Positions 24,805 to 33,653 of a stretch of DNA of 64,000 nucleotides are shown in pieces. The stretch spans positions 94,557 to 158,556 of the forward strand of contig NZ_KQ949091.1 of the NCBI RefSeq assembly GCF_001514305.1. Reading direction: 5' to 3'. Position 1 is the stretch's first letter, and each line of letters starts with the position of its first letter. This stretch comes from Streptomyces dysideae (GTDB taxonomy: Bacteria; Actinomycetota; Actinomycetes; Streptomycetales; Streptomycetaceae). Under the pieces are notes generated by a model. That model was not told where the DNA came from and did no database searches. It saw nothing but the letters and a program-made list of their open reading frames with translations. Position numbers and translations under genes: made by a program.

Positions 24805-26286
24805 ATGACCCCGTTGGAACCACGCGACACCGGCGTCGCGGAGAGCCCTGACCTGCCGTCCCTCCCAGAAGAGGGGGGTGTGTTGAGTCGGCCTTATCGA
24901 GCGCTCAGTGTCGGGATCGTCTCCGTTGTGCTGGTGTTCGCGTTCGAGGCCACCGCGGTGGGGACGGCGATGACCGTCGCCGCGCGGGAGCTGGACGGGG
25001 TGGCGTTGTACGCGTTCGCCTTCTCCGGGTACTTCACCACCAGCCTGTTCGGGATGGTGCTCGCGGGGCAGTGGTCGGACCGGCGGGGGCCGCTCGGGGC
25101 GCTCACCACGGGGATCGGGGCCTTCGCTGCGGGGCTGCTGCTCGCCGGGACCGCGACGGACATGTGGTTGCTCATCGCCGGGCGGGCCGTGCAGGGGCTG
25201 GGGGGCGGGCTGGTCATCGTCGCCCTGTACGTCGTGATCGGGCGGGCCTATCCGGAGCCGTTGCGGCCGGCGATCATGGCGGCGTTCGCGGCGAGCTGGG
25301 TCGTGCCGTCGGTCGTCGGGCCGCTCGGAGCGGGGGCGGTGACCGAGCATCTGGGGTGGCGGTGGGTGTTCGTCGGGATTCCGGTGCTTGTGGTGTTTCC
25401 GCTGGCGCTCGCTCTGCCGCAGATACGGCGTCGGGCCGGCGGTGCGGTCGAGGGGGTCGGCGGTGGCGCCTCCTTTGACCGGCGGCGTATTCGGCTTGCC
25501 CTCGGGATCTCCCTCGGCGCGGGGCTGTTGCAGTACGCCGCCCAGGATCTGCGGCCGCTGTCCCTCGTGCCGGGTGCCGTCGGTGTCGCGCTGCTCGTGC
25601 CGGCCGTGCTCGGGCTGCTGCCGCGCGGGACGTACCGGGCGGCGCGCGGGCTGCCGTCGGTCGTGCTGCTGCGCGGGGTCGCCTCGGGGGCGTTCATCTC
25701 CGCCGAGTCCTTCGTGCCGTTGATGCTGGTGACCCAGCGGGGGCTGTCGCCGACGCTCGCCGGGTTCTCGCTCGCGGCCGGTGGCGGGACGTGGGCGCTG
25801 GGGTCGTGGGTGCAGTCGCGGCCGCGGGTGGAGCCGTACCGGGAGCGGCTGGTGACGGCCGGGATGCTGCTGGTGGCCGTGTCCATCGCGGCCGCGCCGA
25901 GCGTGCTGATCGACTCCGTGCCCGTCTGGACCGTCGCCGTCGCCTGGGGCTTCGGCTGCTTCGGGATGGGCCTGGTGATCTCCTCCACCAGCGTGCTCCT
26001 GCTCCACCTCTCCGCCCCGGAGGAGGCCGGTACCAACTCCGCGTCCCTCCAGATCTCCGACGGACTGTCCAATGTCGTGCTGCTGTCCATCGGGGGTGCC
26101 GCGTTCGCCGCGCTGGGCGGCGGCGCGGTGAGCCATGCGGCGACGGAGGCGGCCGGGTCGCATCCGGGGGCGTTCGCCGCGGTGTTCCTGCCGATGGCGG
26201 GGGTGGCGTTGGCGGGGGCGTGGGTGGCCACGCGGTTGCGGGGCCCGCTGAGTGATGCCGCAGTGACACCGACTGGTACCACGTAG
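24805..26286 (+). CDS. MFS multidrug exporter-like permease
   Basis: 493 residues from ATG 24805, with an N-terminal cytosolic segment and about 12-14 membrane helices. The DHA-type signatures are visible: GQWSDRRGPLGALTTGIGAFAAGLLLAG (motif A, DRRG) and GRAVQGLGGGLVIVALYVVIGRAYPEPLRPAIMAAF (motif C-like). The family exports drugs or metabolites with proton antiport. Usage of GGG and CTC codons is slightly different from neighbours but still Streptomyces-like. GTG 24880 or TTG 24883 behind GAGGGGGG is an alternative start. Confidence 0.8.
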   Translation: MTPLEPRDTGVAESPDLPSLPEEGGVLSRPYRALSVGIVSVVLVFAFEATAVGTAMTVAARELDGVALYAFAFSGYFTTSLFGMVLAGQWSDRRGPLGALTTGIGAFAAGLLLAGTATDMWLLIAGRAVQGLGGGLVIVALYVVIGRAYPEPLRPAIMAAFAASWVVPSVVGPLGAGAVTEHLGWRWVFVGIPVLVVFPLALALPQIRRRAGGAVEGVGGGASFDRRRIRLALGISLGAGLLQYAAQDLRPLSLVPGAVGVALLVPAVLGLLPRGTYRAARGLPSVVLLRGVASGAFISAESFVPLMLVTQRGLSPTLAGFSLAAGGGTWALGSWVQSRPRVEPYRERLVTAGMLLVAVSIAAAPSVLIDSVPVWTVAVAWGFGCFGMGLVISSTSVLLLHLSAPEEAGTNSASLQISDGLSNVVLLSIGGAAFAALGGGAVSHAATEAAGSHPGAFAAVFLPMAGVALAGAWVATRLRGPLSDAAVTPTGTT

Positions 26287-26290
26287 TACC
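26275..26290. promoter_or_regulatory. Palindrome before the antitoxin gene
   Basis: GGTAC-CACGTA-GTACC is a perfect 5-bp-arm dyad ending nine bases before the antitoxin ATG and covering the stop codon of the MFS gene. Type II antitoxins usually repress their own operon through such a site, so this is a candidate operator. Confidence 0.4.
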
Positions 26291-26298
26291 GTCGAGGC

Positions 26299-26496
26299 AT
26301 GGCTGGACTGAACCTGCGGTTTACGGACGAAGAGCTCGACGCCCTGCGTGAGCGTGCGGCGGCGGAAGGGCGCAGCATGCAGGCCTTCGCGCACGACGCG
26401 GTGGTCGCGGCCATAAACGAGCACTCGCGGCTGTTCAACGAGGCGGCCGAGCATGTGCTGAAGGCCAGCGCCGAGCTGAACCGGAGGCTCGCCTGA
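26299..26496 (+). CDS. Small ribbon-helix-helix-like antitoxin
   Basis: 65 residues: MAGLNLRFTDEELDALRERAAAEGRSMQAFAHDAVVAAI resembles the MetJ/Arc-type DNA-binding antitoxin start (a beta strand LNLRF, then two helices), and the C-terminal helix HSRLFNEAAEHVLKASAELNRRLA would bind the toxin. The stop overlaps the Doc start (TGATG), which is the typical antitoxin-first coupling. Its toxin-binding tail is leucine- and alanine-rich. Confidence 0.8.
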   Translation: MAGLNLRFTDEELDALRERAAAEGRSMQAFAHDAVVAAINEHSRLFNEAAEHVLKASAELNRRLA

Positions 26497-26864
26497 TGCA
26501 CTACCTCACGCTGCCCGAGCTGCTGAACCTCGCTCAGCGGCTTGGTGCGGACGAGGTGCGCGACTACGGGCTCCTGGACTCGGCGCTCACGCGCCCGCAG
26601 TCGAGCGTGTTCGGGCAGGACGCCTATCCGGACGTATGGCAGAAGGCCGCGGCGCTGATGGAGTCCCTGGCCCGTAATCACGCCCTCGTCGACGGCAACA
26701 AGCGCATCGCCTGGTATGCGACCTGGGTCTTCCTGCACATGAACGGGCACCCCCTGGACGCGGACTTCGACGTCGACGAGGCCGAGCAGTTCGTGCTGGA
26801 CGTCTGTCAGGGCGCCTTGGACGTGTCCAAGATCGCCGCCCAGTTGCCCCGCTTCGCGCGCTGA
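26496..26864 (+). CDS. doc: Doc-type toxin (Fic fold protein kinase)
   Basis: 122 residues. The Fic/Doc catalytic loop is HALVDGNKRIAWYA, with H62, D66, G67-N68-K69-R70; the canonical Doc pattern is HxFx(D/N)xNKR, and here Phe is replaced by Leu. Doc proteins phosphorylate elongation factor Tu and stop translation. The conserved N-terminal LTLPELLNLAQRL and the GLLDSALTRPQSSVFGQDAYP stretch match the family. The antitoxin directly precedes it. Confidence 0.85.
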   Translation: MHYLTLPELLNLAQRLGADEVRDYGLLDSALTRPQSSVFGQDAYPDVWQKAAALMESLARNHALVDGNKRIAWYATWVFLHMNGHPLDADFDVDEAEQFVLDVCQGALDVSKIAAQLPRFAR

Positions 26865-27005
26865 CCGAGCGGCCGCACGTTCGCTGTGACGTGGGTCCCA
26901 CCCACGGGTTACCCGGCCTCGTCCGAGCGTTGACACCATCCCGGCGCCGGTAGGGTGGCCCGGTTGTCATACGTAGCCGAGCCGCCCAACCCCCCAACGG
27001 AGACC

Positions 27006-28808
27006 GTGACTACCACCGCCGCCAGCGCTGCCTCGCACTCGCATCACCTCTCTCCCGCCTTCCCCGGCCGTGCCCCCTGGGGCACCGCCAGCAAGCTGCG
27101 TGCCTGGCAGCAGGGGGCGATGGAGAGGTACGTCCAGGAGCAGCCGCGTGACTTCCTCGCGGTGGCCACGCCCGGCGCCGGGAAGACGACCTTCGCGCTG
27201 ACGCTGGCGTCCTGGCTGCTGCACCACCACGTCGTGCAGCAGGTGACCGTGGTCGCGCCGACCGAGCACCTCAAGAAGCAGTGGGCGGAGGCGGCCGCGC
27301 GGATAGGCATCAAGCTGGATCCCGAGTACAGCGCGGGGCCGCTCGGCAGGGACTACCAGGGCGTCGCGGTCACGTACGCCGGTGTCGGTGTGCGGCCCAT
27401 GCTGCACCGCAACCGCGTCGAGCAGCGCAAGACCCTCGTGATCCTCGACGAGATCCACCACGCCGGTGACTCGAAGTCGTGGGGTGAGGCGTGCCTCGAG
27501 GCCTTCGAGCCGGCCACCCGTCGCCTCGCCCTCACCGGTACGCCCTTCCGGTCCGACACCAACCCCATCCCCTTCGTGACGTACGAAGAGGGCAACGACG
27601 GCATCCGGCGCTCGGCCGCCGACTACACCTACGGATACGGCAACGCGCTCGCCGACCACGTCGTCCGGCCCGTCATCTTCCTCTCCTACAGCGGCAACAT
27701 GCGCTGGCGCACCAAGGCGGGGGACGAGATCGCCGCGCGGCTCGGCGAACCCATGACCAAGGACGCGATCAGCCAGGCCTGGCGTACGGCCCTCGATCCG
27801 CGCGGTGAGTGGATGCCCAGCGTGCTGCGCGCCGCCGACCAACGGCTCACGGAGGTCAGGAAGGGCATCCCGGACGCCGGGGCGCTCGTCATCGCCTCCG
27901 ACCAGGACTCCGCCCGGGCCTACGCCAAGCTCATCCGTGAGATCACGGGTACCAAGGCGACCCTCGTGCTGTCCGACGACGCCGGCGCGTCCAGCAGGAT
28001 CGACGAGTTCAGCGGCAGCAACGACCGGTGGATGGTCGCCGTACGGATGGTGTCCGAGGGCGTCGACGTACCGCGGCTCGCCGTCGGGGTGTACGCCACC
28101 ACCATCTCCACGCCCCTCTTCTTCGCCCAGGCCGTCGGCCGTTTCGTACGGTCCCGGCGGCGCGGCGAGACCGCCTCCGTCTTCCTGCCGACCGTCCCCG
28201 ACCTCCTCACCTTCGCCAACGAGATGGAGGTCGAGCGCGACCACGCCCTCGACAAGCCGAAGAAGGACGGCGAGGAGGACCCGTACGCCGAGTCCGAGAA
28301 GGAGATGGAGGAGGCGAACAAGGAGCGGGACGAGGACACCGGCGAACAGGAGCAGTTCGCCTTTGAGGCGCTGGAGTCCGAGGCCGTCTTCGACCGGGTC
28401 CTCTACGACGGCGCCGAGTTCGGCATGCAGGCCCACCCGGGGAGCGAGGAGGAGCAGGACTACCTCGGGATCCCGGGGCTGCTGGAGCCCGACCAGGTGC
28501 AGCTGCTGCTGCAGAAGCGGCAGGCCCGGCAGATCGCGCACAGCCGCAAGAAGCCGGACGCCGAGGCCGATCTGCTCGAACTGCCCGCCGAGCGGCGGCC
28601 GGTGGTCTCGCACAAGGAGATGATGGAGCTGCGCAAGCAGCTCAACACGATGGTCAGCGCGTACGTCCATCAGAGCGGCAAGCCGCACGGGGTGATCCAC
28701 ACGGAGCTGCGGCGGGTGTGCGGCGGGCCGCCGAGTGCCGAGGCCACGGCGGGGCAGTTGCGGCAGCGGATCGCCAAGGTGCAGGAGTGGGCTACCCGGA
28801 TGCGGTGA
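27006..28808 (+). CDS. SF2 DEAD/DEAH-type helicase (Actinobacteria-conserved)
   Basis: 600 residues from GTG 27006, which has GGAG just before it. Motif I is ATPGAGKTTFAL, motif Ia VVAPTEHLKKQWAEAA, motif II LDEIHHAGD (DEIH box), motif III LTGTPFRSD; the second RecA domain ends with GRFVRSRRRGETASVF (motif VI). A long acidic linker (EEDPYAESEKEMEEANKERDEDTGEQEQF) and a C-terminal helical region follow. This resembles the SSL2-like helicases present in most actinobacteria. The exact substrate is unknown. The upstream start codon at 26955 would add MARLSYVAEPPNPPTETV without family support. Confidence 0.85.
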   Translation: MTTTAASAASHSHHLSPAFPGRAPWGTASKLRAWQQGAMERYVQEQPRDFLAVATPGAGKTTFALTLASWLLHHHVVQQVTVVAPTEHLKKQWAEAAARIGIKLDPEYSAGPLGRDYQGVAVTYAGVGVRPMLHRNRVEQRKTLVILDEIHHAGDSKSWGEACLEAFEPATRRLALTGTPFRSDTNPIPFVTYEEGNDGIRRSAADYTYGYGNALADHVVRPVIFLSYSGNMRWRTKAGDEIAARLGEPMTKDAISQAWRTALDPRGEWMPSVLRAADQRLTEVRKGIPDAGALVIASDQDSARAYAKLIREITGTKATLVLSDDAGASSRIDEFSGSNDRWMVAVRMVSEGVDVPRLAVGVYATTISTPLFFAQAVGRFVRSRRRGETASVFLPTVPDLLTFANEMEVERDHALDKPKKDGEEDPYAESEKEMEEANKERDEDTGEQEQFAFEALESEAVFDRVLYDGAEFGMQAHPGSEEEQDYLGIPGLLEPDQVQLLLQKRQARQIAHSRKKPDAEADLLELPAERRPVVSHKEMMELRKQLNTMVSAYVHQSGKPHGVIHTELRRVCGGPPSAEATAGQLRQRIAKVQEWATRMR

Positions 28809-29148
28809 CGCTGTGCGCCGGCCAGAGGGTGCGGCGTGCGGGTTGTGTGCGGGGGATGTGCGCGCGGCGTGCGCGCGCCGTACATATCGGGGCAAACGGA
28901 AGTACTCCGTCTTTGCTACTGCCCGGATTCTGGACGGAGCCTTCCGCTCAGCGAACCGCCTTCGCTACTGTCCCGCTACGCACACGCCCCGTGGCAGCGC
29001 CGCCGCGGAGCGCAGCCGTGAAGCGACGCGGTCCGGACAAGCCCGGGCCGCGGGCCGATCGGCGGCCTCTGAGGCGCGTCACTGACGGGACTTGGTGACG
29101 CATCTGCCGCGAGGAGACCGCCGACCTCACCACTAAGGAGTGGGCGTC
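28809..29148. other. Intergenic region upstream of the IclR gene
   Basis: 340 bp with no credible gene. The first 90 bp are unusually rich in GTGCG/GCGTGCG words. Two similar words, TTTGCTACTG (28911-28920) and TTCGCTACTG (28962-28971), are spaced 51 bp apart and could be half-sites. A ribosome site AAGGAG is at 29135-29140. Confidence 0.3.
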
Positions 29149-29790
29149 GTGACCGCGGAGACCTCCCAGACGCTCGACCGGGGACTACGTGTCCTCAAAC
29201 TGCTGGCCGATACGGACCACGGGCTGACCGTCACCGAGCTTTCCAAGAGACTGGGCGTGAACCGGACCGTCGTGTACCGGCTCCTCGCCACGCTGGAGCA
29301 GCACGCACTCGTACGCCGTGACCTGGGCGGCCGTGCCCGGGTCGGGCTCGGCGTGCTGCGGCTCGGCCGGCAGGTGCATCCGCTGGTCCGTGAGGCCGCG
29401 CTGCCCGCGCTGCGGTCGCTGGCCGAGGACATCGGGGCGACGGCGCATCTGACGCTGGTGGACGGGGCGGAGGCGCTGGCCGTCGCCGTGGTCGAGCCGA
29501 CGTGGACGGACTATCACGTGGCCTATCGGGCCGGCTTTCGGCATCCGCTGGACAAGGGTGCCGCGGGGCGGGCGATACTCGCCGCGCGGCAGCAGCCGGT
29601 GGGGGAGCCGGGGTACACCCTGACGCACGGGGAGCTGGAGGCCGGGGCGAGTGGGGCCGCGGCGCCGTTGATCGGGGTCACCGGGGTCGAGGGCAGTGTG
29701 GGGGTCGTGATGCTGGCGGACGCGGTGCCGGAGCGGGTGGGACCGAGGGTCGTGGACGCGGCTCGGGAGGTTGCGGAGGCGTTGCGCTGA
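29149..29790 (+). CDS. IclR family transcriptional regulator, short form
   Basis: 213 residues from GTG 29149, eight bases after AAGGAG. The N-terminal winged helix is QTLDRGLRVLKLLADTDHGLTVTELSKRLGVNRTVVYRLLATLEQHALVRRD; the C-terminal effector domain starts HPLVREAALPALRSLAEDIGATAHLTLV and has the usual GFRHPLDKGAAGRAILAARQ. It is slightly shorter than the usual 250. The regulated gene is not obvious: the helicase lies upstream and the protease gene downstream. Confidence 0.85.
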   Translation: MTAETSQTLDRGLRVLKLLADTDHGLTVTELSKRLGVNRTVVYRLLATLEQHALVRRDLGGRARVGLGVLRLGRQVHPLVREAALPALRSLAEDIGATAHLTLVDGAEALAVAVVEPTWTDYHVAYRAGFRHPLDKGAAGRAILAARQQPVGEPGYTLTHGELEAGASGAAAPLIGVTGVEGSVGVVMLADAVPERVGPRVVDAAREVAEALR

Positions 29791-29866
29791 CGATGGTGCC
29801 CGGAGGGCGGCATGGGCTGCCCTCCCGGCACCTGGCCGGAAGTCACCCTCACGTTAGATTGACCCC

Positions 29867-30658
29867 GTGCTCTCTCGCCTCACGCGCCCCCAGGCCCTCG
29901 CCGTCTGCGCTCTTCCCGTCGTGGCTCTGCTTGCCACGGTGGCCTTCGCGCCGCTGCCGTTCTCGTTGACGCAGCCCGGTATGACGGCGAACGTCCTCGG
30001 CGCGAACAAGGGAACCCCGGTGATCACCATTTCCGGTGTCCCCACCCGGGACACCAGTGGGCAGCTCCGTATGACGACCATCGAGGCGACCGGGCCGGAC
30101 GCGGACGTGCAGTTCGGGGATCTGATCGACTCCTGGTTCCGTACCGACCGTGCGGTCATGCCGCGTGACTCGGTCTACCCCAGCGGGCAGTCCACCAAGG
30201 AGATCGAGCGGCACAACACCGAGCAGATGCGGAAGTCCCAGGACGCCGCGACCGAGGCCGCGCTGAACTACCTCGACCTCGACGGCAAGGACATCGACGT
30301 CACGCTGAAGCTCGCCGACGTCGGCGGCCCCAGCGCCGGGCTCCTCTTCTCCCTCGGCATCGTCGACAAGCTCGACGGCGACGGCAGAGGCGGCGACCTC
30401 ACCGGTGGCCGCACCATCGCCGGTACGGGGACCATCGACGCCGACGGCACGATCGGCGCGGTCGGGGGCGTGGCCCTGAAGACGCAGGCCGCCCGGCGGG
30501 ACGGGGCGACCGTCTTCCTGGTGCCGAAGGCGGAGTGCGGCGATGCGAAGGCCGAGCTGCCGAAGGGGCTGCGGCTGATTCCGGTGACCACGCTGAAGGG
30601 TGCGGTCAGCTCACTGGTGGCGCTGGAGAAGGGGACGGGGTCGGTTCCTAGCTGCTAA
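29867..30658 (+). CDS. Secreted Lon-like (S16) serine protease without PDZ domain
   Basis: 263 residues. A hydrophobic N terminus (ALAVCALPVVALLATVAFAPLP) acts as signal or anchor. The C-terminal Lon-type domain has the catalytic dyad S156 (DVGGPSAGLLFSLG) and K205 (GAVGGVALKTQAARRDGATVFLVP). The best-known relatives (YlbL) carry a PDZ domain between; here only about 90 residues of other sequence (TPVITISGVPTRDT...) fill that place. The stop TAA is part of the inverted repeat of the downstream IS element, so the native C terminus may have been altered. Confidence 0.8.
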   Translation: MLSRLTRPQALAVCALPVVALLATVAFAPLPFSLTQPGMTANVLGANKGTPVITISGVPTRDTSGQLRMTTIEATGPDADVQFGDLIDSWFRTDRAVMPRDSVYPSGQSTKEIERHNTEQMRKSQDAATEAALNYLDLDGKDIDVTLKLADVGGPSAGLLFSLGIVDKLDGDGRGGDLTGGRTIAGTGTIDADGTIGAVGGVALKTQAARRDGATVFLVPKAECGDAKAELPKGLRLIPVTTLKGAVSSLVALEKGTGSVPSC

Positions 30659-30672
30659 GACTTATCCCGTAT
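30655..30672 (+). repeat. Left terminal inverted repeat of the IS5-like element
   Basis: CTAAGACTTATCCCGTAT. It contains the TAA stop of the Lon-like protease gene (30656-30658, plus strand) and the TAG stop of the TnpB gene (30657-30655, minus strand). Confidence 0.75.
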
Positions 30673-32883
30673 GTGTGTACGGGGGCGGCCGGTGTGCGGT
30701 CGTGTCGTTCCGGCGTGGGCCTTGGGCCGCTGGGGTGCGGGTCGGGTCTCATCCGGGGTTGCCACGGTGCAGGGTCCGGCATTTCGCCGAGCAGAGGCCG
30801 TCCGTTGCCGGGGAAGGGTGTTCCCGCGGGGATCGGCTGCCGCGCGGGTCCGGCCCGAGGGCGCGGACTTCGGTGCGGTTGACTCGGTCAGGGCTTCTTG
30901 CAGCCCTTGGGCGAAGAGGATCTGGGCGGCCCGGGCGCGGGCGTGGTCCAGGCGGGCGGTGGCGGGGTCGTCGGGGTCGGTGAGGGTGGTGAAGGCGGCC
31001 AGGGCAGCGGAGACCAGGTCGCGGTCGCCCTTCAGTCCGCAGCCGCCGTCGGCCGGGTCACAGTGATGGGCGCGCCGGCGCAGGGACTTGGTCACGCGTC
31101 GGCCGCACAGGCAGTGCTGGGACAGGGCGGTGGTGAAGGTCGAGGCGCGCAGGAGGCGTCCGCCGGCGGCCGTGCACTCGGCGGCGAGGGCGGTGATCAG
31201 CCGTCCGGGGGTGGTGGCGGAGCAGGCGCGGCCCCACAGGCGGAACCAGGTGCGGATGTCGCAGTCCTCGACGGTCAGGTTCGGGCCGTGGGCGGCGACC
31301 AGAGCAGCGGCGGTCTTCTTCGCGCGGTGGTGGGAGGCCTCGGCCGCGCTCACGGCCGCGGCACTGTGGCGGGCCCGCAGATTGCGGTAGCCGGTGCTCA
31401 CCGTGTCGCGGTGGTAGGCCTGTTGAGGTTCTCCGGTCGCGGTGGTGTGCCGGGGTCCGGCCGGGGCGGTGTGGGCCTTCGGGGGCAGGCCTTGTGCCTG
31501 CCGGCGTTCGTCGCGGGCCTTTTGACGCCGGGAGTGCTGGTACTGCTGGGGGTTGGTGGCGCGCCGTGAACGGTCAAGGGCGCGCTGGCGCCCCCGGGCC
31601 TTCTTGCGCGCTGTGGCCAGGGCGTCTTGCTCCTGCTCGGTCAGGGTGATTCGGGAGGAGCGTACCGGCCCGTCATCCGGCTCACCGGTGGTGGGCAGGG
31701 AGACGACGGCGAGGTTGGAGACGTTGCCGTCCACCCCGCCGACGCGCTGCAGGGCGGCGGCCTGCCGGCGCCGGGTACGGGTGGCGGTGGAGGCGTGGCC
31801 TGGGGCCAGGACCATCAGATGGGCCTCATAGGCCCAGCCGCCCGGTGCGGCCGGATCCCGCCGCCGCACCAGGTCGATCTTGTGCCACCGGCTCGGGTCG
31901 TTCAGGTAGTGCAGCAGATAGGGCCAGCGTCCGACGCCCTGCGGCAGCCGTACCGGCAGGACCATTTCCCCGCGTCCGGTGGGCCCTCCGGCGAAGACGA
32001 CGGCCAGCGGCCCGGTGTGCTCGAACCAGGTCGCCGCCCTGCTGCGCGGGCGCCCCCGGGTGTCGGTGAGCCCGGTGGGTACGCTTCCGGTGGGCCGGGC
32101 GGGGGCGGGCAGACGGCGCGGCTGGGCCAGTACCCGCATGCCCGGCGAAAGCCCTGCAGCCTGGGCGGGGTTGGTGACCGAGGGCGCCAGCGCCGGGTGG
32201 CGGAACGCCTCCAGGTGTCCGGCGAGGGTGCCGTGCAGGCGGAAGGTCTCCCACTTGCGGTCGGTGGTGTGCGAGCGGGCCCGGCCCGGGATGCGGGTGT
32301 ACTCCCACCAGGTCCCGGTCTTCGGGCGCCCGGCCCGCCGCCCCGATGTGTCCGGGTGCAGGTGCCGGGCCACGCCGGCCCACACTTCGTCGGCCTGGTG
32401 CATCACCAACGCCTTCGACACATGATCGCTCAGCCACCCCGAGCGCTCCAGATGCCGATACGCGCGGTGCTCCAGCCCGGTGCGGGACAGGCCCAGTTCG
32501 GCCCGCCAGGCCTTCACGTCCCTCTCGCGCCGCACGTCACCGGCCCAGTAGGCGTCCACCACATCCCGCGCATCACGCTGCAGGGCACGTTTGACCGTCC
32601 ACATCGCTGAAAACAACTGCTCGACCCGGCGGCGGACATCCGCGTCGCCGACGACCAGCGGCAGCCGGATCACCGACACCGGCGCGTCCTTCGCCCGCCG
32701 CCACACCTCACCCCGGTTCGGCCCCCGAAACCGCCGCCCCTCCCCAGGAGCAGGAGCAGGAGCAGTTGCAGGAGCAGCCGATGATCGACTGACCACGCTC
32801 TCCCCCTCTCCCGGTCCAGCGTCAGCGTCAGCGTCAGCGTCAGCGTCAGCGTCAGCGTCAGCGTCAGCGTCAGCGTCAGGCAT
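30655..32883 (-). CDS. Large TnpB-like RuvC nuclease
   Basis: 742 residues, far longer than standard TnpB (about 400). RuvC-like motifs are I: GGVDGNVSNLAVVSL with D385; II: LTVEDCDIRTWFR with E539; III: GDRDLVSAALAAF with D620/D622; a zinc ribbon CLCGRR...HHCDPADGGCG lies between II and III. The N terminus begins MPDADADADADAD, encoded by hexanucleotide repeats, then an alanine/proline linker and a region with DVRRRVEQLFSAMWTVKRALQRDARDVVDAYW. TnpB proteins are RNA-guided DNA nucleases and ancestors of Cas12, with their guide RNA made from the 3' end of the gene and flank. No TnpA is present. The last residues and stop lie in the IS repeat. Confidence 0.75.
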   Translation of the reverse strand: MPDADADADADADADADADADAGPGEGESVVSRSSAAPATAPAPAPGEGRRFRGPNRGEVWRRAKDAPVSVIRLPLVVGDADVRRRVEQLFSAMWTVKRALQRDARDVVDAYWAGDVRRERDVKAWRAELGLSRTGLEHRAYRHLERSGWLSDHVSKALVMHQADEVWAGVARHLHPDTSGRRAGRPKTGTWWEYTRIPGRARSHTTDRKWETFRLHGTLAGHLEAFRHPALAPSVTNPAQAAGLSPGMRVLAQPRRLPAPARPTGSVPTGLTDTRGRPRSRAATWFEHTGPLAVVFAGGPTGRGEMVLPVRLPQGVGRWPYLLHYLNDPSRWHKIDLVRRRDPAAPGGWAYEAHLMVLAPGHASTATRTRRRQAAALQRVGGVDGNVSNLAVVSLPTTGEPDDGPVRSSRITLTEQEQDALATARKKARGRQRALDRSRRATNPQQYQHSRRQKARDERRQAQGLPPKAHTAPAGPRHTTATGEPQQAYHRDTVSTGYRNLRARHSAAAVSAAEASHHRAKKTAAALVAAHGPNLTVEDCDIRTWFRLWGRACSATTPGRLITALAAECTAAGGRLLRASTFTTALSQHCLCGRRVTKSLRRRAHHCDPADGGCGLKGDRDLVSAALAAFTTLTDPDDPATARLDHARARAAQILFAQGLQEALTESTAPKSAPSGRTRAAADPRGNTLPRQRTASARRNAGPCTVATPDETRPAPQRPKAHAGTTRPHTGRPRTHIRDKS
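32821..32879 (+). repeat. GTCAGC hexanucleotide microsatellite
   Basis: Nearly ten uninterrupted copies of GTCAGC. On the minus strand they encode the (Ala-Asp) repeats at the N terminus of the TnpB-like protein. Because the unit is six bases, slippage changes repeat number without shifting frame. Confidence 0.9.
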
Positions 32884-32922
32884 AACGTCATGAAGTCAGT
32901 TCGGGTTACGGTCAGTTGTATG

Positions 32923-33646
32923 GAACTTCGCCTCGCCACCTGCCGTTCAGCTCAGTTGAAGGCGTGGACGGGGCTGTCCGGGCCGCAGCTGCACGCCCTC
33001 ACCCGTTTGTGGCGGCACCGCCCGGACAGCGGGTGCGACCGGCCCTGGTCACTTGCCTCGGTAGCGAACAGCGCGGCCAGTTGCACCGGCTCACCGCCGA
33101 CCTCGCGCCGCACCTCGCCGCCCTGCTCGGCCCGCCGCCCACCGACCGGCGGGAGCGGTGGCTGGTGGACGGCACCCTCATTCCGGTGCACGACCAGAAG
33201 AAGTCGAAGAACTACCAGCGCAGCGTGAACGTGCAGATCGTCTGCCGGGCCCACGACCGCCGCATCGTTGCGTCGTCGGCGACGCCTGGCCGGGCAACCG
33301 CAACGATGTGGTGGTCTTCCGGGAGACCGTCGGCAAGACCCTGCCCGATCATCCCCGCGTCTCCGGCGACGGTGGTTATCAAGGGATTGAGCGGATCCGC
33401 TCGCCCCGGCGCGGGCCTGACCGGAAGATCATCAAGGACCGGGCCTACCGGCGGTTCCGCAAGCGCCGCGCCGTCGCCGAGCACACCATCGCGCGCCTCA
33501 ATGACCACCGGATCCTCCGCCAGTGCCGCCGCAAGGGAGAAGGGATCAACCACGCTGTCGCCGGCATCGCCGCCCTGCACAACCTGAAAACTGGAGATCA
33601 GCGGCTGACCACAAACCGGCAACTGCCCACAGAAAAGCACGCCTGA
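32923..33646 (+). pseudogene. IS5-family DDE transposase, frameshifted and N-terminally reduced
   Basis: Three frames are needed. Frame 1: MELRLATCRSAQLKAWTGLSGPQLHALTRLW from 32923. Frame 2: ERWLVDGTLIPVHDQKKSKNYQRSVNVQIVCRAHDRRIVA with the first catalytic Asp (VDG). Frame 3, to 33646: GDAWPGNRNDVVVFRETVGK, then VSGDGGYQG with the second Asp and RAVAEHTIARLNDHRILRQCR with the catalytic Glu. Both shifts are in the same direction (-1 or +2), and no obvious slippery sequence is present, so a decayed gene is more likely than programmed frameshifting. The region before the first Asp is also shorter (about 80 residues) than usual. Confidence 0.75.
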
Positions 33647-33653
33647 CCTGGCA

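Noticed and set aside
32821..32879. CRISPR-like array
   Set aside because: The repeats are six bases long without spacers; no cas genes or direct repeat-spacer structure occur anywhere in the window.
32890..33228. Programmed frameshifting in the IS5 transposase
   Set aside because: Two shifts are required, no slippery heptamer was seen at either, and the N-terminal region is short, so decay is more likely.
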